The position numbers were made by a program, and so were the translations under genes. Under the pieces are notes generated by a model that worked only from the letters and a program-made list of their open reading frames with translations, ran no database searches and was not told the origin of the DNA. From Anaeramoeba ignava (taxonomy: Eukaryota; Metamonada; Anaeramoebidae), in assembly GCA_028826165.1 (NCBI GenBank), contig JAPDFW010000063.1:248001-312000 (forward strand): a stretch of 64,000 bases of DNA. Reading direction: 5' to 3'. Shown here one piece after another: positions 12,001 through 20,031 of the stretch. Each line of letters opens with the position of its first letter. The first letter of the stretch is position 1.

Positions 12001-14796
12001 TAATCAAAAATTAAATCAAAAATTTAATCAAAAATTAAATCAAAAATAAAATCAAAAATTTAATCAAAAATTTAATCAAAAATTTAATTAAAAATTTAAT
12101 CAAAAATTAAATCAAAAATTTAATCAAAAATTAAAAACCAATTTATTAGTTGGTTTTGGATCATAAATTATTCACTAAAGGAGAACCAATACAAGATAAT
12201 TTACTTTGGGTTCTTGGTAAAAAAAATATTATTATTTTTTTTGATAATTTTCCAAATAAATTTTTTAATTAATTATTAAAAAATAATTTAAAAAAAACAA
12301 ATTAGAAATGATTCCTGGATATACTTGGTATGGAGATGTTACTGATTGGCTTAGAAATAGAACTTGGTATCCTTCAATTAATACACCAACTAATCTATTT
12401 TTATTTGATATTGCAGGATTTGCTGAAAAAGTGAAAGAAGTAAATAATATTTTCATTAAAAATTAAATTTAAAATTAAAATTAAAATTAAAATTAAAATT
12501 AAAATTAAAATTAAAATTAAAATTAAAATTAAAATTAAAATTAAAATTAAATTTAAAATTAAAAATTAAAATTAAAATTAAAATTAAAATTAAAATTAAA
12601 ATTAAAATTCATTTAAAAATTAAAATTAAAATTAAAATTAAAATTAAAATTAAAATTAAAATTAAAATTAAAATTAAAATTAAAATTAAAATTAAAATTA
12701 AAATTAAAATTAAAATTAAAATTTAAAATTAAAATTAAAATTAAAATTAAAATTAAATTTAAAATTAAAATTAAAATTAAATTTAAATTTAAAATTAAAA
12801 TTAAAATCAAAATTAAAATCAAAATTAAAATCAAAATTAAAATTAAAATTAAAAAATTAGGTTGGAAATTATTGGTCGTAAGATTATTATTCTTTTAATT
12901 CCTCTTTTCAAAAAGAAACAAAAAACAAAGAAAATAATAATTATAAAAAATAGATATTGGAATTGTTCAAGAATGTTAATAATGGAAAGAGATCTTAATA
13001 ATAAAGTTTATAGTTATGAAACATTTAAAGAATTTATGAGATATAATCATTATCAAGTTGATCCATTATCAAATGGAGATCCAGCTGAATCAATTTCATC
13101 TCGTTATGATTTGAGAATTACAAACACAAGTGATCATAAACTTCAAGCAGCTGCATTGTATTTAATTTAAATTCAAAAATAAGTTGATCTTTTTTTATTA
13201 ATTTTCTATTTATTTTATTTTCTATTTTTTTGATTTAGTGGAGCATTGTATTTTATTTATTTTTTTTAATTAAAATTTAAAATTCCAATAAAAAGTTGTT
13301 TTATTAATTTAATAGAGATTCTAAAACTGTAAATCATCTTCAAATTTTTGATATGCAATTTGATGCTGTTTCTTCACCAATTCATAAATGGGTTCCAGTT
13401 TGGGAATTTGGAGTTGGTAAAATATTAATAAATATTAAATATTAAATATTAAATATTAAATATAAAATATTAAATATTAAATAATAAATAATAAATATTA
13501 AATATTAAATATTAAATATAAAATAATAAATAATAAATAATAAATAATAAATAATAAATATAAAATATTAATAAATATTAAATATAAAATAAATAAAAAA
13601 TAATAAAATATAAAATTAAAATTAAAAAAATAATAAATAATAATCAAAAATAAATATTAAATATTAAATAATAAATTAAAAATAAAATTAAATAATAAAT
13701 AAAAATAAATAAAAATTAAATATTAAATAATAAATATTAAATATTAAATATTAATAAATATTAAATATAAATATTAAATAAAATAATAAATATTAAATAA
13801 TAAATATTAAATAATAAATAATAAATATTAAATAATAAATATTAAAATAAATATAAAATATAAAAATATAAAAAATAAAAAATATAAATATAAAAATAAA
13901 AATATAAAATATTAAAAAATTAAAATATTAAAAATTAAATATTAAATATTAAATATTAAAATAAATAAAAAAATAAATATTAAATAATAAATATTTAAAA
14001 TAAAATATAAAATATATATAATAAAATTAAATATTAAAATTAAAAATATTAAATAAATATTAAATATTAAATAATAAATAAAAAAATAATAAATAAATAA
14101 ACATTAAATAATAAATAATATTAAAATATTAAATATTAAAATAATAAATATAAATAAAAATATAAATATTAAATATTAAATATTAAATATTAAATAATAA
14201 ATATTAAATATTAAATAATAAATATTAAATATAAAATATAAAATATTAAATAATTAAATAATAAATAATAAATAATAAATATTAAATATTAAATATTAAA
14301 TATTAAATAATAAATATTAAATATTAAATATTAATTATTAAATAATAAATATTAATTATTAAATATTAAATATAAAATAGGAAAATGGGCAGATGTTCCA
14401 CATCAAGGAATTCCTCAAAGATGGGAATTTCCATGGCATGATTTCCAATCATTTGAAACAACAACATGTGGAGATTTAGCAACATGTGGAGATTGTATTC
14501 AATCAAGTTCATGTGGATGGTGTAATGATAGATGCCAAAAATATCCAGTTTTAGTAGGAGAAGAAAGTAATTGTCCTAATAATGATTGGATTCTTTATCA
14601 ATGTCCAGCCCCAAATCCAAGTACATCAACTACAAGTAGTTCTTCTGGTTTATCAACAGGTGGATGGGTTGGAATTGTTATTGCTGTTGCTGTTGTTTTT
14701 GGAGTTGTTGGATTCTTCCTTTCTTTATTCATCAAGAAAAAACGAAATTATAAACCAATTAATTCAGATGATACTGAAGATGATAATCTTATTTGA
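9099..14796 (+). CDS. Phospholipase B-like Ntn hydrolase with PSI domain and transmembrane anchor
   Basis: Twelve exons, all phase-consistent: 9099-9261, 9994-10365, 10727-10828, 11092-11286, 11531-11715, 12150-12216, 12306-12439, 12861-12877, 12954-13157, 13239-13247, 13316-13416, 14381-14796; 654 residues. Residues 1-17 are a signal peptide. The body matches the PLBD/lamina-ancestor family: AAGFAEGYLTQQRIWDYL, the nucleophile region HSHCTGLVKVLDG, then QDTWSGFVSLSRV, LDHKLFTKGEPIQDNLLWVLE, FMRYNHYQVDPLSNGDP and HQGIPQRWEFPW. Family members are lysosomal or secreted and self-cleave just before the conserved Cys. The last exon adds a Cys-rich PSI-like module (CGDLATCGDCIQSSSCGWC), a Ser/Thr linker, one transmembrane helix (GWVGIVIAVAVVFGVVGFFL) and a short acidic tail. 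Known PLBD proteins are usually soluble, so the anchor is unusual. The nucleophile Cys codon is split between exons 3 and 4. Start choice: first ATG with a signal peptide. Confidence 0.93.
9262..9993. repeat. (AAATTA)n array filling intron 1 of the phospholipase B-like gene
   Basis: The intron runs from donor GTTTGT to acceptor AAAAG. Apart from its first ~20 bases it is the 6-mer AAATTA, with a few AAATTT or poly-A interruptions around 9790-9840. It creates long but meaningless frames on both strands. Confidence 0.92.
10366..10726. repeat. AAATATTA/AAATATCA low-complexity intron 2
   Basis: Starts with the consensus donor GTAAGT and a T-rich stretch, then about 290 bp of AAATATTA, AAATATCA and TTATTAAT variants. 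The acceptor is TAAATAG at 10721-10726. Confidence 0.85.
10829..11091. repeat. AAATATAAATATTT array in intron 3
   Basis: Intron from donor GTAAAA to acceptor TATAG, composed of (TATAAA)n blocks with periodic TATTTAAAA. It splits the TGT codon of the predicted catalytic cysteine (T at 10828, GT at 11092-11093). Confidence 0.88.
11287..11530. repeat. AAATTAAATCAAAATC-type array in intron 4
   Basis: Donor GTATAA, acceptor ATTATTAG. The interior mixes the 6-mers AAATTA and AAATCA. Confidence 0.85.
11716..12149. repeat. 12-bp AAAAATTAAATC array in intron 5
   Basis: Donor GTAATT, acceptor TTTATTAG. The interior is a 12-mer with two alternating variants, AAAAATTAAATC and AAAAATTTAATC. Confidence 0.88.
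12440..12860. repeat. (AAATTA)n array in intron 7
   Basis: Donor GTAAAT, acceptor AAAATTAG. The interior is almost pure AAATTA, with AAATCA near the 3' end. Confidence 0.88.
13239..13247 (+). other. Nine-nucleotide microexon of the phospholipase B-like gene
   Basis: TGGAGCATT sits between acceptor TGATTTAG (ending 13238) and donor GTATTTTA (from 13248). It enters and leaves in phase 2, so the joined sequence reads AAAFGALDSKTVN. That matches the family pattern around 'AAFGA.DSK', whereas skipping it would lose only three residues. The neighbouring exon ends in the same five bases (GCATT) followed by the same donor start (GTATTT). Confidence 0.8.
13417..14380. repeat. AT-only intron 11 (AAATATTA / AAATAATA)
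   Basis: 964-bp intron from GTAAAA to AAATAG, made almost exclusively of A and T in short AAATATTA, AAATAATA and AAATATAA units with no fixed long period. I see no exon inside; flanking phases (1 and 1) agree. Confidence 0.88.
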
Positions 14797-14914
14797 AAGG
14801 ATTAACAAAAATTCCTTTTTTTTTTCTTTTTTTTCCTCAATTCCACTTTTTTCTTTTTTCAAACAGAATTCAAACAATAAAACCCAAAAATTCAAAAAAT
14901 TTCATTTTAATTGA

Positions 14915-16078
14915 TTAATTCTTATTTATTATTATTTCAGGTCCATTCCCAATCTTTGTAAAAAAAATATATTTAATAAAATTCAATTCTTTTTCTTTCT
15001 TCATTACATTCATAAAAAGATTACTTAAATATTTCGGTTTATTTGTAAAAGTACTAAAATCATCTAAAACATCTTCAGGAAAAGAAAAAGAAAAATTGGA
15101 AAATAAAGTGGAACAAATTTTCTGTTTGTTTTCCTTTTGAAAAATAAGAACAGCATTAGGTCCTGCATCGAATGTATAAGCAACAATAGGAGACGTAGAT
15201 TTGTTGAGATCCTCCATTACACTAATAATTGCACGGGAGTTCTCGTTCAAATAAAACAAAGGAGGCGAACTATCCAAGCAAATAGAATGCAACTGATTGC
15301 TTTCTCTGATCACAATTTTCGCAAATTTCGCAAAGTTTTTTGCCTCAATAGCTTTCGTAATCTTCTCCATATGTTTGGGAACAATGCTTTCTGCGCGAAA
15401 GTTGAGGAGTTTGCTTGTCAGAACACTATTTTTCATTCCATCAGTACTTGGCACTTTTTTTGGATCAGAATTCACAACAACAATCATCACTCGTAGATCA
15501 GGCCAGTGAGCACTTGGAAAAACCTGTCGCGAAATGGAGTCGGTTCCATCAAGCTTTTCGCCTCGATCCCATGCAACAAAACCTCCAAAAAGACTTCGAC
15601 AAGCACTTCCAGATCCGATCCGGGCAATTTGGGAAAAAATTTCCAGATTTTTTCGATCATTTTTCTCAAACAAATTGGATTTTTCAATATCATCTTGTTC
15701 CAATTTGTACAGCGAATATGCGATGCAGGCATATCCAGAAGCAGAAGATGCGAGACCTGCTGCAGTAGGGAAATTATTTTCGGATATAATTTCATAATAT
15801 CGAGTTTTCCCAGATAAAAATTTCTCGCGAAATGAAGTCAATAATGAATGGAGTCTGCTTGATTTTTGGATTTTTGTTTCTTTTCCATTCAAGATGAACC
15901 GATCAGATTTCAAATCCATGTCGGTTTTAATGATTGTTTTTGTAAAAATATTTTTTTGACTAAGCGTTATACTTAAAGAAGAATTTAAAGGAAGAATTAA
16001 GGAATCATCTCTTTTTCCCCAATATTTCACAAGTGCAATATTCGGAGAAGCAATTGCTGTAATTTCTCTTTTTGACAT
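14915..16078 (-). CDS. MVD: Diphosphomevalonate decarboxylase
   Basis: Intronless, 387 residues from the chosen ATG at 16078 (MSKREITAIASPNIA); an in-frame ATG eight codons upstream (16102) is possible, but the family starts close to the T-A-x-A-P/S-x-NIA motif. It catalyses the ATP-dependent decarboxylation of mevalonate diphosphate to isopentenyl diphosphate in the cytosolic mevalonate pathway. Diagnostic features: SPNIALVKYWGKRD at 11-24, PLNSSLSITL at 30-39, the GHMP ATP-binding loop PTAAGLASSASGYA at 104-117, GSGSACRSLFGGFVAWDRG at 155-173 and the catalytic-Asp loop DAGPNAV near 304. Length matches the family (about 330-400). It diverges from the SUKH-domain gene with 147 bp between the starts. 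Base composition is less AT-biased than the surrounding introns, as for the other long exons here. Confidence 0.96.
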   Translation of the reverse strand: MSKREITAIASPNIALVKYWGKRDDSLILPLNSSLSITLSQKNIFTKTIIKTDMDLKSDRFILNGKETKIQKSSRLHSLLTSFREKFLSGKTRYYEIISENNFPTAAGLASSASGYACIAYSLYKLEQDDIEKSNLFEKNDRKNLEIFSQIARIGSGSACRSLFGGFVAWDRGEKLDGTDSISRQVFPSAHWPDLRVMIVVVNSDPKKVPSTDGMKNSVLTSKLLNFRAESIVPKHMEKITKAIEAKNFAKFAKIVIRESNQLHSICLDSSPPLFYLNENSRAIISVMEDLNKSTSPIVAYTFDAGPNAVLIFQKENKQKICSTLFSNFSFSFPEDVLDDFSTFTNKPKYLSNLFMNVMKKEKELNFIKYIFFTKIGNGPEIIINKN

Positions 16079-16102
16079 ATTATGGAAATTATGGAGAAAC
16101 AA

Positions 16103-16249
16103 GAAACAAAAAAAAATAAAAATTATGTAATTTTTAAAAAAAAAATTAAAATTAAAAAATATTTTTTTTGTTTTTGTTTTTTTTCATTTTATTTTTTGGA
16201 AAATCCGTTGTGATAATTAAAACACTCTCTTCTTTATCTGGCTAATTTT
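16103..16249. promoter_or_regulatory. Divergent intergenic region between MVD and the SUKH gene
   Basis: Contains A/T homopolymer runs and, on the plus strand, TTTTTTTTCATTTTATTTTTTGG (about 16176-16199), the same T-tract/CA/T-tract arrangement seen ahead of other genes. It is followed by about 50 bp of more mixed sequence up to the ATG at 16250, presumably 5' UTR. Presumed shared promoter. Confidence 0.4.
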
Positions 16250-17509
16250 ATGAATACTGTTGAATATTTTCTCACTCCCATTTTTGGGTTGAAGATCATT
16301 TTGGGTGAAAATTTATCAATCGAAAAATTTGAACAAAAAATCAAGTCGTTAGATAGCACTGCAGAATGGAGTAAAGATAAGATGATCTTTTATTTTCGAA
16401 GAGAACTTCTTTTGCAGAAACTAGAGCTCAAGGTTTGCGACTCTTATTATGAAGACTATCTCTCGGAAACACAGGGATACATGCTCATAACTGAACCGAC
16501 TTTGATCGGTCAGAATATCAAATTGGGATATACAAGCGAAGATCTGAAGGAAGAAAACGTGGGACAAGAAAAAATTGGAGATGAAGAGAAAGCCAAGGTT
16601 GAGGTTGTTGCTAAGAGGTTGATTAGTTTAAGTGAGAAGGAAATTAATCCAAAAGTGGAACAAGAAAAAATTGAGAAAATCAAGAATTTTTACGAACAAT
16701 TTTTTGGAGAGAAAGTGGATGAGAAGATTCAGATTCAGTGGTTCAACTTGGTGTATGTGAGTCTTGTTAAGCCTGAATTGAAATTTGGAGAATATTCACC
16801 TGATTTTGTTGAGTGGTTTAGAAAATATATGGAAAATAAATGGAAAGAAGAGAATAAATGGGTTGAAAAGCCGTTGAGTTTGCAAGATATTTCAGAAATT
16901 GAAGAGAAATGGAAGATCAAGTTTTCTGATGAGTATCGTGATTTCTTACAAAGATTACACACTTGTTCCAAAAAGGAAGTTAATTATCGATATATTTATT
17001 CTGAAGATAGTGATTTTGAATACGATCAAAATGCGCCTGATTATCAACAGAAAGAAGAAGAATACCATGAAAAACACCATATTCCTGTGGAGACTCATTG
17101 GATCATCGATTGGAAATGTGATGATGAAAAAGTCTTCGATCCAATTGAGCAAAAATTCCAACGTCCTCGTCAAGGTTTGGAATTCGATATTGAAAACAAC
17201 GATTTTTGGATGGATAGTTGGGGAGAATGTCCTGATGATATGGTGGATCGATTGGAAAAATTCTGGGAGATCTTTTCAAATGCGCCTAAATTAATTCCTG
17301 TTTATTCTCATCGATATGCTTTTTCTCAAGAACAAACAAATTGCAAAGCAATCATTTCCGTTCATCAATCTGACATTATTGTATACGGTTCAAACCTTGC
17401 TACTTATCTTCAAAATGAATTTTGTGGGACAAATGAAGAAATTAGTGATGAATTGATGGAAGAAGTTTATTCCGTTCCTTTTTGGGGAGAAATAATTCAA
17501 AATAATTAA
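16250..17509 (+). CDS. SUKH (SMI1/KNR4 superfamily) protein
   Basis: Intronless, 419 residues. The N-terminal half (1-200) has no family I recognise and includes a Lys/Glu-rich helical part. Residues about 208-395 match the SMI1/KNR4 fold: a helical entry LSLQDISEIEEKWKIKFSDEYRDFL, a central acidic linker, then WIIDWK, LEFDIENNDFWMDSWG and the C-terminal block NAPKLIPVYSHRYAF...IISVHQSDIIVYGSNLATYL. That last block closely resembles the bacterial pattern 'PKLIPIYSHRY...PVFSVYQTDIIYYG.DLA.YL'. SUKH domains act as immunity proteins against polymorphic toxins in bacteria and as regulators such as Knr4 in fungi. Which role applies here is unknown. The C-terminal block looks bacterial-like, raising the possibility of horizontal transfer, but codon use is not obviously foreign compared with MVD or USP. 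Confidence 0.85.
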   Translation: MNTVEYFLTPIFGLKIILGENLSIEKFEQKIKSLDSTAEWSKDKMIFYFRRELLLQKLELKVCDSYYEDYLSETQGYMLITEPTLIGQNIKLGYTSEDLKEENVGQEKIGDEEKAKVEVVAKRLISLSEKEINPKVEQEKIEKIKNFYEQFFGEKVDEKIQIQWFNLVYVSLVKPELKFGEYSPDFVEWFRKYMENKWKEENKWVEKPLSLQDISEIEEKWKIKFSDEYRDFLQRLHTCSKKEVNYRYIYSEDSDFEYDQNAPDYQQKEEEYHEKHHIPVETHWIIDWKCDDEKVFDPIEQKFQRPRQGLEFDIENNDFWMDSWGECPDDMVDRLEKFWEIFSNAPKLIPVYSHRYAFSQEQTNCKAIISVHQSDIIVYGSNLATYLQNEFCGTNEEISDELMEEVYSVPFWGEIIQNN

Positions 17510-17663
17510 AAAAAAAAAAAGCAAAAAAAAAATAATTCCCAAAAAAAAAAAAATTTTTTTTCTTTCAAAAAAAAAAAAAAACAAAATAAAAAAATCAAAT
17601 TGAAATGAAGAAAAGAAACAATTTTGTTTTTTAAAAAAAAATTTTGTTTAATTAATTAATTAA

Positions 17664-19435
17664 TTAATTGATAGATTTTTTTGGATCCAAAATTTCAGAA
17701 TCAATTTCAGAATTTGAATCAGAATTTGAAAGAGATTTTTCTGAAGAATTTCTAAATCTTTCATAATCAACATCTTCTTTAGTCATTGGAATTGTATCAT
17801 GAAGTGATTTATTCTTTTTTGAACAAGAAAACAAACCAAAAAGTTTGATTCTAACACGTTTAACAAAAAAAACAAATAAAATCACATCAAAAAATCCTTG
17901 AGTTGAAATTAAAAATGATTGAAAAATATCAAGAACAGGCCAATTTGTTGCATTTTTATCAGCCATTTGTCTTGCTCTTTTAAATGATGTTGGAAATATA
18001 ATAAGAATATAAATTATTGGAATCATTGTCATTCGAAGTTGAACTTTCATATTTTTTCTTAATTTTTTTTGTAAAATGTGATTTCTTATTTGCGAAATTT
18101 CTCGAAAAATTAATCGAATTTTGATAACTGTTGTTATATAAAATATAAGTGAAATTAAAAGGTATGCCCACCAAACTGAATATAATAAAATTGCTAAATC
18201 AATATTTTTAACCCAAATTTTAACCTAAATTTTATTTTTGAATTTGGATTTAAATTTGAATTTTAAATTTTAATTTTAATTTTAATTTTAAATTTTAATT
18301 TTAATTTTAATTTTAATTTTAATTTTGATTTTAATTTAAATTTTAATTTTAATTTTAATTTAGATTTGAATTTTAATTTTGATTTTAGATTTGAATTTTA
18401 ATTTGAATTTTAATTTGAATTTTAATTTAAATTTTAATTTTAATTTTAATTTGAATTTGAATTTTAATTTTGGATTTCATTTAAATTTGGATTTAAATTT
18501 AGATTTTAATTTAAATTTAATTTTAATTTGAATTTGGATTTAAATTTGAATTTGGATTTCATTTAAATTTAAATTTTGATTTGAATTTTAATTTTGATTT
18601 GAATTTTAATTTGAATTTTAATTTTAATTTTGGATTTCATTTAATTTTAATTTTGATTTTAATTTTGAATTTTAATTTTGGATTTTAATTTGAATTTTAA
18701 TTTTAATTTTGAATTTTAATTTTGATTTTAAATTAAATTTGAATTTAGATTTGAATTTTAATTTTGATTTTAATTTGAATTTTAATTTGAATTTGAATTT
18801 TAATTTAAATTTGAATTAGATTTTAATTTTTGGATCATTTCTGTTTTGGTTAATTTGTTTTTTTTGTTTGTTGATTCTATAAATTTTTTGTAAAAGAAAT
18901 CTTTTTTGCCAATCAAAAAAAACAAAAAACAAAATTTAAAAGAAAATTTAAAAGAAAAAAAATTGGCGAAACAAAAAAATAACAAAAAAGGAAAAAAGAA
19001 AAAACAAATAAAATACCAATAAGTAGCGCCATGATATTCAGGATCATAAAAAACAATAAAAATAATAGCCATAGTTGAAGAAATAACCCATAAAACAACA
19101 TGAGAAATTTTTTGAAATTTATCTAAATTATCTTTAGAAGTATTTTTAATAACTTTCAAAAAAGTAATAATAGAAATAACTCCATTCCAAAAAGCAGCCG
19201 TTGTGATAAAAAAAGAAATGAATATCGGTTGAACTTTGCAAATAAATCTATTATAACGTCCAGGAAACAAATATATCATAGCAGTTATTAAATCATATAC
19301 AGAAAGTATAAACACAAGTTTTCTATAAAATGTTCGGAATTCTGGAAATTTAAAATGAACAAATATAATTATTGCTGATCCTACTGTTCCTAATGATGAT
19401 CCTATTAATGCTGCAATTGTTGGTCCATAAACCAT
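17664..19435 (-). CDS. cAMP-receptor-like GPCR, copy 1 (splice junction out of frame)
   Basis: Exon 1 (19435-19017) carries TM1-TM4: GSSLGTVGSAIIIFVHF, KLVFILSVYDLITAMIYLF, CKVQPIFISFFITTAAFWNGV and VLWVISSTMAIIFIVF. Exon 2 (18224-17664) carries TM5-TM7 (LLYSVWWAYLLISLIFY, MTMIPIIYILIIFPTSF, FLISTQGFFDVILFVFF) and a Ser-rich tail ending DSEILDPKKSIN. The pattern fits the Dictyostelium cAR/Crl (class E) family: RTFYRKLVFILS, a conserved Cys in TM3, SFKRARQM after TM6. Exon 1 ends in phase 2 at donor GTATTT like copy 3, but exon 2 as it stands enters in phase 0 after TTTAG; the two-residue CW motif present at this junction in copies 2 and 3 is replaced by TTAAAATT-like sequence. So copy 1 may be disabled, or an alternative donor exists that I do not see. 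Confidence 0.75.
18227..19016. repeat. Intron of GPCR copy 1, mostly AATTTTAATTTG-type repeat
   Basis: About 18230-18830 is a degenerate array of AATTTTAATTTG, TTTAATTTTGAT and related 12- and 6-mers. The part next to exon 1 (about 18830-19016) is less repetitive and A-rich on the plus strand. It was copied, in corrupted form, in copy 2 (21380-21480). Confidence 0.75.
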
Positions 19436-20031
19436 ATTTATATTTATATTTTGATTTTGATTTTTATTTTTTTTATTTTATTTTTTTGGAAATGATTTGG
19501 AAATTAAAAAAGTGAAAAAAATTATGAAAAATTATGAAAAATTTGAAAAAAAAAAGTGAAAAAAAAAATGATTTTTTAATTTTCCAATTTTTTCATAAAT
19601 TTTTTTCAATAAAAAAAAAATGAACTCAAATACTTGATTAGAAATAAAATAATTATTTAATTATAAGATATTTAATTAAAAATAAAATATTTAATAATAA
19701 TAATAAAAGTGGAATAAAATAATTAATTAATTAAAAAAGTGGAATAAAATATTTATTTAATAAAAGTGGAATAAAATACTTAATTATAAAATATTTAATT
19801 AAAAAAGTGGAATAAAATATTTAATTAAAAAAAGTGGAATAAAATACTTAATTATAAAATATTTAATTAAGAATAAAATATTTAAATAATAATAAAAATG
19901 GAATAAAATATTTAATTAAGAATAAAATATTTAATAATAATAATAAAAATGGAATAAAATACTTAATTAAAAAAGTGGAATAAAATATTTATTTAATAAT
20001 AATAAAAGTGGAATAAAATATTTATTTGAAA
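19436..20031. repeat. GPCR intergenic spacer with repeated AAAGTGGAATAAAATATTTA motif
   Basis: The proximal 180 bp (19440-19625) is the upstream region of copy 1, with T/A tracts and TCAT/TCAC elements on the minus strand. From about 19630 a degenerate minisatellite starts, with unit close to TTAATTAAAAAAGTGGAATAAAATA; GTGGAATAAAAT appears about eight times and ends at the 3' end of copy 2. Similar units lie at 22130-22240 and 27560-27910. Confidence 0.7.

Noticed and set aside
15137-15817. Plus-strand and alternative-frame open frames opposite the decarboxylase gene
   Set aside because: Shadow frames of a well-supported MVD coding region; their products resemble nothing known.
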